Assembly: GCA_022827045.1 (NCBI GenBank)
Contig: JAJDTQ010000169.1
Span: 1 to 13,329, forward strand
Source of the DNA: Candidatus Binatia bacterium
Lineage (GTDB): Bacteria > Desulfobacterota_B > Binatia > UBA9968 > JAJDTQ01
Reading direction: 5' to 3'
Length of the DNA: 13,329 nt
Part shown: positions 8,414-13,329 of the stretch, one piece after another
How the letters are laid out: the number at the start of each line of letters is the position of its first letter
How positions within the stretch are numbered: position 1 is the first letter of the stretch
Made by a program: the position numbers and the translations under genes
Notes under the pieces: model-generated
The model's database searches: none
Seen by the model: the letters and a program-made list of their open reading frames with translations, nothing else
Told to the model about the DNA's origin: nothing

Positions 8414-8431
8414 ATGATTGTGTCCTATATC
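8404..8431 (+). promoter_or_regulatory. Possible sigma-70 type promoter at the left edge of the IS remnant
   Basis: A perfect TTGACA (8404-8409) is followed after 16 bp by TATATC (8426-8431), four of six matches to the -10 consensus. Transcription would start near 8437, right at the transposase coding start. It could also read through the remnant into the Cache-autotransporter gene. The -10 element overlaps a GTGTCC...GGACAC inverted repeat (8420-8425 and 8434-8439). Pattern match only. Confidence 0.35.
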
Positions 8432-8899
8432 AGGGACACGAACAGGCTTTCCGCATCGAAGCGCGTGCAGATCCTCAACATGCTGGTCGAGGGCATGTCC
8501 ATGCGTGCTGTCAACCGCGTGGCGGGCGTCTTGATCAATACGGTTACCAAGCTGCTGGTCGACGCGGGCGAGGCGTGTGCGGTTTATCACGACGAACATG
8601 TGCGTGACGTCGGCACGCGCCGCGTCGAGTGTGACGAGATCTGGTCCTTCTGCTACGCCAAGGCGAAGAACGTGCGGCTCGCTACGGCCGCACCGGCCGA
8701 GGCGGGTGACGTTTGGACATGGACCGCGATAGACGCGGACAGCAAGATGATCCTCGCCTACGAGGTCGGCGATCGCTCAAGCGCAACGGCCATCGAGTTC
8801 ATGGACAATCTGCGCGGACGCTTGGCGAACCGGGTGCAGCTGACCACGGACGGCTACAAGGCATACCTGGAGGCAGTGGAAAGAGGATTCGCAAGATGA
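8414..8899 (+). pseudogene. IS1-type transposase, C-terminally truncated
   Basis: The 161-residue frame encodes an N-terminal helix-turn-helix-like segment (SASKRVQILNMLVEGMSMRA, then NTVTKLLVDAGEAC). A DDE-type core follows with Asp74 in VECDEIWSF, the downstream YAKAKNV, VWTWTAID, and Asp146 in QLTTDGYKAYLEAVE. This pattern is that of IS1-family (InsB-like) transposases. The protein stops soon after the second Asp, so the last catalytic Glu and the rest of the C-terminus are missing and the enzyme should be inactive. Relatives, from memory, begin close to MNRLS. Here the equivalent codon is ACG (8438-8440), so the normal start may be lost and the annotated ATG at 8414 would add nine non-native residues. 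The TGA overlaps the ATG of the next gene, showing that the deletion joined the two. Confidence 0.8.
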
Positions 8900-11490
8900 A
8901 TACCGGAACATGGAAAGTCGGGACATCGATCTCCGTCGCATCGTGTCTCCTCATGCTGGCCTTCTTCTTGGCCGATGCGCGCCCGGTCCTGGCGCAGGAA
9001 GCTTGTGCAGTTCCCGCCGGCGTGACTCCTCCGGATCCTTCCGTGACGGCACGGCAGGTGGAAAGCGGCAGCGCCACCCTGGAGGAATTCGGGCTGGAAT
9101 TGAGAGATCAGCTCAGGAGCCAGTCCCGAGGGATAACGAACCTGGAACAGGTGGCGTACTTCGGGTGTCTCGTCCGGCAGGAAGGGGGTCCCTGGCGCTC
9201 TGGATCCACCTATCTCGTGCAACTGACGCCGGACGGCAGGATCTTCGCTCACGCCAGGGACATGTCATTGTCGGGCAGGCTGCTGCACCCCCTCATCTAT
9301 GGGCAGATCCTCATTGCCCTGGGCGCCTCGGCGACCGACGTGGCCAGCCTGCGGGACCCTGCCACCGCGGCCGGCGCCTATGCGTCCATCCTCGCGACGT
9401 TGTTGCAGGAACCGGCGGCCCTGTTCGATGCGAGCGCTCCAGTGGCCGGTGTATCACCGGGTTTCCCCGGGGCTTCCGGCCATGCCAGCGTCTATTTCTC
9501 GCCCACTTGGAGAGTTCCGTTCCTGGTGCTCACCGGGTTCGAACTGAACGCGTCTCACGTGCTTGAAGAACCGATCGACTACGGCGATCCGACCGTCACG
9601 GCCCGTGACGTGGTGGACCGCAAAACCCTGAAGGAATTCGTCACGCAAGCCGGCAACTTCTTCATCGAATCCCGGAAGAAGGGCAATGTGGCCGCTCTCT
9701 CGAAAGCGAGGATCGCCCTGCGTGATCCGAACGGGCCCTGGCGGCACGGTTCCGTGTATCTCTACGTCCTGGACCTCGACAGCAACGTCATCCTGGTTCA
9801 CGGAGCGTTTCCGAACAGGTTCGAGCTCAAGCCTCTGGTGCCGACCGTGCGTGACGCGGTAACCGGAGAGTTCGTTCTGCCGCAGGTCATCGCGGCGGCG
9901 AAGAGCGATCCGGAAGGCGGCTTCCTCGAGTATTACTGGGACGATCCCACCGACGACACTGACCGAGCCGACATCCCCAAGGTGGGCTATGCGAGAGAGT
10001 TCTCCAGCCAAATCCAAAGAACGGATGGAAGCGTCATTCCGGTCAACCTCATCGTTGGATCGGGCTTTTACAGGACGCCCGCGGCAGTGGCCGGCGACCA
10101 CAACGCGGTCATCGAGGCGGTATTGCCCCAGGTGATGCGGGCGATGACGGCGAGCACGGTCGACGCGGTCTCAAGCCGCATCGCTGAGGCGGGTTCCGGC
10201 GCGGCGCCGACAGCAGAATTGAGCCTGGGCGGCTCCTCGACGCTGGCGGACGTCCTGATGGCCAACGGCGTGGCGCTGGAGAACGGCACCTTCGATCCCG
10301 GCCGCCTGCTAGCGGGCGCCTCCTTCACCTTGCCGCTCGCCGCGGCGGGAGGAGCGGACGGCGGTCCGCTCGGCAACCTGACGCTGTGGGGGAGCGGAGA
10401 CTGGCGCAACATCTCCGGCGGCTCGTCGCAGAGTGTGGCTTATGACGGCAGCGTGATGAGCGCCAATCTCGGGGTCGACACCCGGCTGGCCGAGGACTTT
10501 CTGGCGGGGGTGTCGCTGGGCCGCTCGCGGGGCTCGGTGGACTACACGGAGTCCGGCGCATCGACGGGCGAGTTCACGACGACGGTGACGAGCATCACCC
10601 CCTACATGGGCTGGCAGGGGTCGGCCGGCATGAGCCTGTGGGCTCTTGCCGGCCATGGCTGGGGCGAGGTCGAGATCGAGGATGCGGCGGGGATGCAGTC
10701 GAGCGACATGACTCAGTTCATGGTGGCGGCGGGTTTCGCCGGAACGCTGGTCTCGAGCGACGAGGTGATCGCGGGCGGCACGACGCGATTGCGCATGAAG
10801 GGCGACGCCGCCTTCACGGAAGCGGAGATCGACGGCTCGGGCACGATCGAGGCTGTGACGCTGGACGCCGGGCGGCACCGGCTGACGCTCGAGGGGAGCC
10901 ACACCCGGCGCCTGGAGTCGGGGGCGGCGTTCACGCCGTCACTCGAGGTCGGCATGAGGAACGACGTCGGCGCCGGCGAGACCGGCACCGGCATCGAGGC
11001 GGGAGGTGGCCTGCGCTTTGCCGACGCGGCGACGGGTTTCACCGTCGAGGTCCGGGCGCGGACGCTTCTCAGCCACAGCGGCGACTCCGAGGAATGGGGC
11101 GTGAGCGGCTTGGTGCGTCTCGATCCTGGGTCCGCGGGCCGGGGTCTGGCGCTCAGCGTGCAACCGGCGTGGGGCGAGACGGCGAGCGGCGTCGAGCGGC
11201 TGTGGCAGACCGGCGTCGTCCCGGGAGAGCGGGCGTCTGGAGGCGCGCGTCTGGAGGCGCGCGTAGGCTACGGGATGGCGTTGCTGGGCGGCCGCGCCAC
11301 CGGGACGCCGGAGCTGGCCCTCGGTCTCTCGGAGGCCAGCCGCGACTGGCGTCTGGGCTGGACCCTGGGACTTGCCCGGACGGAGCGGGCCTCATTCCAC
11401 TTCAGTCTGGAGGCGACGCGGTGGGAGCCCGCGAACGGCGACGCAACGCCGGAGAACCGGGTCGGGGTTACCGCTTCCATGCGCTGGTAG
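8896..11490 (+). CDS. Tandem Cache-like passenger fused to an autotransporter beta-barrel
   Basis: An 864-residue protein. Residues 1-33 are a Sec signal peptide, probably cut after VLA in PVLAQEA. Residues about 46-220 form a first, diverged Cache-like domain (GGPWRSGSTYLV). Residues 232-392 form a second (VTARDVVDRKTLKEF, GPWRHGSVYLY, GGFLEYYWDD, KVGYAREF, IVGSGFY). A helical linker (400-432) leads to an autotransporter-type barrel (about 445-864) with alternating strands such as LTLWGSGDWRN and YDGSVMSANLGVDTRLAED. It ends in MRW, the aromatic C-terminus recognised for outer-membrane insertion. By analogy the barrel anchors the protein in the outer membrane with the Cache part exposed or tethered. 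ATG 8896 follows AGAGGA at a good distance. The open frame extends upstream, but only this start gives a signal peptide. The ligand and purpose are unknown. Confidence 0.85.
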   Translation: MNTGTWKVGTSISVASCLLMLAFFLADARPVLAQEACAVPAGVTPPDPSVTARQVESGSATLEEFGLELRDQLRSQSRGITNLEQVAYFGCLVRQEGGPWRSGSTYLVQLTPDGRIFAHARDMSLSGRLLHPLIYGQILIALGASATDVASLRDPATAAGAYASILATLLQEPAALFDASAPVAGVSPGFPGASGHASVYFSPTWRVPFLVLTGFELNASHVLEEPIDYGDPTVTARDVVDRKTLKEFVTQAGNFFIESRKKGNVAALSKARIALRDPNGPWRHGSVYLYVLDLDSNVILVHGAFPNRFELKPLVPTVRDAVTGEFVLPQVIAAAKSDPEGGFLEYYWDDPTDDTDRADIPKVGYAREFSSQIQRTDGSVIPVNLIVGSGFYRTPAAVAGDHNAVIEAVLPQVMRAMTASTVDAVSSRIAEAGSGAAPTAELSLGGSSTLADVLMANGVALENGTFDPGRLLAGASFTLPLAAAGGADGGPLGNLTLWGSGDWRNISGGSSQSVAYDGSVMSANLGVDTRLAEDFLAGVSLGRSRGSVDYTESGASTGEFTTTVTSITPYMGWQGSAGMSLWALAGHGWGEVEIEDAAGMQSSDMTQFMVAAGFAGTLVSSDEVIAGGTTRLRMKGDAAFTEAEIDGSGTIEAVTLDAGRHRLTLEGSHTRRLESGAAFTPSLEVGMRNDVGAGETGTGIEAGGGLRFADAATGFTVEVRARTLLSHSGDSEEWGVSGLVRLDPGSAGRGLALSVQPAWGETASGVERLWQTGVVPGERASGGARLEARVGYGMALLGGRATGTPELALGLSEASRDWRLGWTLGLARTERASFHFSLEATRWEPANGDATPENRVGVTASMRW
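11233..11264 (+). repeat. 14-bp tandem duplication inside the autotransporter barrel
   Basis: GCGTCTGGAGGCGC occurs at 11233-11246 and again at 11247-11260, with a further GCGT beginning a third copy. The unit is not a multiple of three, so the two copies are read in different frames (as ASGGA, then RLEAR). The barrel frame downstream (RLEARVGYG) looks native. Confidence 0.85.
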
Positions 11491-11540
11491 GCCCTCCCCG
11501 ACACGGCTGAATGTTGCAGCCGCCTGCCCCACGGCGCATG

Positions 11541-11562
11541 GAACATCCCGTAGAACATCCCG
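11541..11562 (+). repeat. Short tandem repeat in the intergenic region
   Basis: GAACATCCCG occurs at 11541-11550 and 11553-11562, separated by TA. It lies in the 226 bp between the autotransporter and the hydrolase, where I see no gene and no clear terminator. A repeated operator half-site or chance are both possible. Confidence 0.4.
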
Positions 11563-11716
11563 GGACGGTGTGGCCGAGGGTGCAAGGCCAGCGTCGCATT
11601 CCAGGAGTGCGGCACCACCGGCGACGCTTGCGCCATGCCCTCTTGGTTGCGCGACGTCGTCTATGGATCGCCCCGATTGCAGGTGGGACGGTTGGCGCCG
11701 CAGGTGAAGGTTGCGA

Positions 11717-12682
11717 ATGTCGCCACCCGGAGAGACTCGGTCAATTACGTGGATTCCCTCGCTGGGTGAAGGGGCTTCAGAGATCGTGTGGCAGATACCC
11801 GTACCGCTTTCCGTCCGTGACGTGCGCGTGGACGATGACACGGTCATCTTCCTGCGGCGTCACGGGAACCCGACCGGTCCGCGGCTGGTTCTGAGCCATG
11901 GCAACGGCGTCGCCATCGATCTCTACTACCCTTTCTGGTCGTTGCTGACCGACGATTTTGACTTGGTCGTCTACGACCTCAGAAACCATGGCTGGAATTC
12001 CGTAGGCAGGTCGGAGAGTCACAATGTCGCCCGATTCGTCCGTGACCACGACCTGGTTCTCCAGGCCATCGACCGCCACTACGGGAACAAGCCGAAGATC
12101 GGCGTCTTCCATTCCCTGTCGGCCCTGACAACGCTCCTGTCTTCCAACCTCGGCAGCGAGTTCGCGGCGCGGGTCCTGTTCGATCCGCCGGTCTGCGGGA
12201 AGGGCCCGAGCTGCCAGACGCTCAATGCCGCGGCCGAGCGCCTGGCAGCCATGGCCCGCAGTCGCGCGCCCCGGTTCGAGAGCTTGAAACAGTTCGCCGA
12301 GCTTCTGGCCTACCTGCCGATCTATCGCCGGACCGTTCCCGGCGTGTTCGACCTCGTGGCGCAAACGACGCTCCGGCGATCCTCCGACGGGGACGGCTAC
12401 GAGCTCCGGTGCCCGCGGGACTACGAAGCACAAGTCTTCGAGAATTCCACACCTTTGACGGCGATGGTGAACTTCGACGATCTCCGTTGCCCAACCAAAG
12501 TCATCGGCGCCGACCCGACCCTGGCCCAGCCCTACCAGCCGACGCTGGACCTGAGCCATATGCCGACCGTGGACTACGACTTCGTGCCCGAAACGACACA
12601 CTTTCTGCAACTCGAAGAACCGCAAAGCTGCTTCGCGATCATGCGTGAGTTCCTGGGTCGTCACGGCCTCTTGAGTTCATGA
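11717..12682 (+). CDS. Alpha/beta-hydrolase fold protein
   Basis: A 321-residue cytoplasmic-looking protein with no signal peptide. HGNG (61-64) is the oxyanion-hole motif, followed by LVVYDLRNHGWN (83-94), typical of the strand before the nucleophile elbow. The nucleophile is probably Ser133 in VFHSLSA, a departure from the usual GxSxG because Phe and Ser replace the small outer glycines. The acid is probably Asp266 (VIGADPT) and the base His295 (PETTHFLQLEEP). A helical cap lies around 165-245. The likely reaction is hydrolysis of an ester, lactone or C-C bond in a small molecule. ATG 11717 is chosen because GAAGG stands at a proper distance; a TTG two codons earlier is the alternative. It stands alone, 226 bp after the autotransporter gene and 440 bp before the next. 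Confidence 0.82.
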   Translation: MSPPGETRSITWIPSLGEGASEIVWQIPVPLSVRDVRVDDDTVIFLRRHGNPTGPRLVLSHGNGVAIDLYYPFWSLLTDDFDLVVYDLRNHGWNSVGRSESHNVARFVRDHDLVLQAIDRHYGNKPKIGVFHSLSALTTLLSSNLGSEFAARVLFDPPVCGKGPSCQTLNAAAERLAAMARSRAPRFESLKQFAELLAYLPIYRRTVPGVFDLVAQTTLRRSSDGDGYELRCPRDYEAQVFENSTPLTAMVNFDDLRCPTKVIGADPTLAQPYQPTLDLSHMPTVDYDFVPETTHFLQLEEPQSCFAIMREFLGRHGLLSS

Positions 12683-13126
12683 CTCCTTGCGACGACGCGA
12701 AATCAGTTGTTGCAGCTACCTCCCTTTCTCGATCGGGGGACACGGTTGCGCCGGGTTATGAGCGAGGGAAGCGCTTGAGGGCGATGCCGCAGCCCGAAGC
12801 GGATCTTGCTGAGCGCGTCTTCCGTACCGTCAGGCCGTGGAGATTTTGGTGAGAGGAGGCTATGGAGTCCGGAAGACGAGGACTGTGCTGGTCCCAAGCA
12901 ACGAACTTCACCGGCGGTCCGAAATATTCCACGGCCTGATGGAACCTGATAGAACGCTTGATAACGGGCTACGGGTGGATTGGTGTAGGATGCTTTCGGG
13001 ACAGAGGCGCGCTCGGATGCGCTTGAATTGGAGTGAATCTGCTTACAGTATGCTTACGACATGGGTGTTTAGCTCTGCGTTATTCACAGTTCATGAATCT
13101 TGAAAAGGCCATAATATTAAACACTT
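12683..13126. other. Intergenic region, no recognisable gene
   Basis: No confident coding region was found in these 444 bp. The first part keeps the GC-rich style of the window. From about 13030 the sequence becomes clearly AT-rich, ending ATAATATTAAACACTT before the second hyuA-like gene. This fits a promoter and operator region for that gene. Short open frames on both strands here (12837-13103 plus, 12703-12897 minus) show no family features. I saw no tRNA. Confidence 0.55.
13041..13117 (+). promoter_or_regulatory. Candidate control region of the second hyuA-like gene
   Basis: Within an AT-rich leader, GCTTAC is directly repeated at 13041-13046 and 13052-13057, an 11-bp step or about one helical turn. 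The 8-bp palindrome TTCATGAA sits at 13090-13097, and TAATAT (13112-13117) could be a -10 element. No good -35 partner at 16-18 bp is visible, so an activator or another sigma factor may be involved. Inference from patterns only. Confidence 0.3.
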
Positions 13127-13329
13127 ATGAGTGAATCCCGAGGTCGATACATGGTTGGCGTGGATGTTGGCGGCACGTTCGTCGACTTCGCCCTCTGCGA
13201 CGCCACGGGCGGGATGGCTGTCCACAAAGTTCCGGCCGAACCTACCGATCTAGCCGGGTCTATCATGCACGGCGTAATGGACTTGGCCGAGCGACACGGT
13301 ACCGATGCGGGGACTTTCCTCGGATGCGT
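13127..13329 (+). CDS. Second hydantoinase/oxoprolinase A-like subunit, N-terminal part
   Basis: The frame runs from ATG 13127 to the window edge, 67 complete codons. It contains the phosphate-binding signature VGVDVGGTFVD at residues 10-20, the same element as at the start of the 518 gene but with Val in place of the usual Thr (GGTFTD). It therefore encodes an actin-fold ATPase subunit of the HyuA/oxoprolinase/acetone-carboxylase family, perhaps with different substrate or nucleotide behaviour. An alternative start is ATG 13151, which has the better ribosome-binding site (GAGGT) but leaves only one residue before the motif. The partner B subunit presumably lies outside the window. It has its own AT-rich upstream region, so it is likely expressed independently of the first cluster. 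Confidence 0.85.
   Translation, partial: MSESRGRYMVGVDVGGTFVDFALCDATGGMAVHKVPAEPTDLAGSIMHGVMDLAERHGTDAGTFLGC

Noticed and set aside
8420..8439. GTGTCC/GGACAC inverted repeat as an IS terminal repeat
   Set aside because: No matching copy is found at the other end of the remnant, and no target-site duplication is visible, so the element boundary cannot be called.
11511..11894. 127-residue + strand frame overlapping the start of the hydrolase
   Set aside because: Arg-rich product without family features, out of frame with the well-supported hydrolase.
12703..12897. 64-residue minus-strand frame
   Set aside because: Basic low-information product, no motif, no clear start signal. A transposon remnant was considered but not supported.
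12837..13103. 88-residue + strand frame before the second hyuA-like gene
   Set aside because: No recognisable domain and no convincing ribosome-binding site. It runs into the AT-rich leader, so it is more likely chance.
1..13329. CRISPR array, tRNA or rRNA genes
   Set aside because: No regularly spaced repeats and no tRNA-like or rRNA-like stretch were noticed in the intergenic regions.

Overview
The window is GC-rich, gene-dense bacterial DNA. Its coding style, its secreted proteins with Sec signal peptides and an outer-membrane autotransporter barrel ending in an aromatic residue point to a diderm, proteobacteria-like organism. I cannot resolve the lineage further from sequence alone. All confident genes lie on the + strand. 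The very long minus-strand open frames are GC-driven shadows of them.

Bases 1-7978 are a catabolic region. A partial luciferase-like (LLM) flavin oxidoreductase ends at 451 and is followed by a rho-independent terminator. Next comes a tightly packed cluster: hyuA-like (518-2593) and hyuB-like (2586-4310) ATP-dependent hydantoinase/oxoprolinase subunits, an SDR oxidoreductase (4307-5074) and a KDPG/KHG-type aldolase (5111-5761). hyuA/hyuB overlap by 8 nt and hyuB/SDR by 4 nt, so translational coupling is likely. The set looks like a pathway that opens a cyclic amide or imide, oxidises a hydroxyl group and cleaves a 2-keto acid; the substrate is unknown. After it come a secreted tandem Cache-domain protein broken by a one-base frameshift (5808-6790) and an intact PLP-dependent class I aminotransferase (6827-7978).

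Bases 7979-8899 are a scar region. About 430 bp holds no convincing gene, though faint minus-strand coding remnants may be present. It is followed by an IS1-type transposase lacking its C-terminal catalytic part. The transposase remnant runs directly into the next gene.

Bases 8896-11490 encode the most unusual gene, an 864-residue protein made of a signal peptide, two Cache-like domains, a helical linker and an autotransporter-type beta-barrel. Its tandem Cache passenger is related to the frameshifted protein at 5808. Passenger and barrel use glutamate codons very differently (GAA:GAG 13:5 against 3:29), which suggests a chimeric gene built by domain shuffling.

Bases 11491-13329 contain an alpha/beta hydrolase (11717-12682), about 440 bp without a recognisable gene that turns AT-rich at its end, and the start of a second hyuA-like gene (13127 to the window edge). 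Two hyuA paralogues therefore flank an accessory segment carrying the Cache proteins and the IS remnant.
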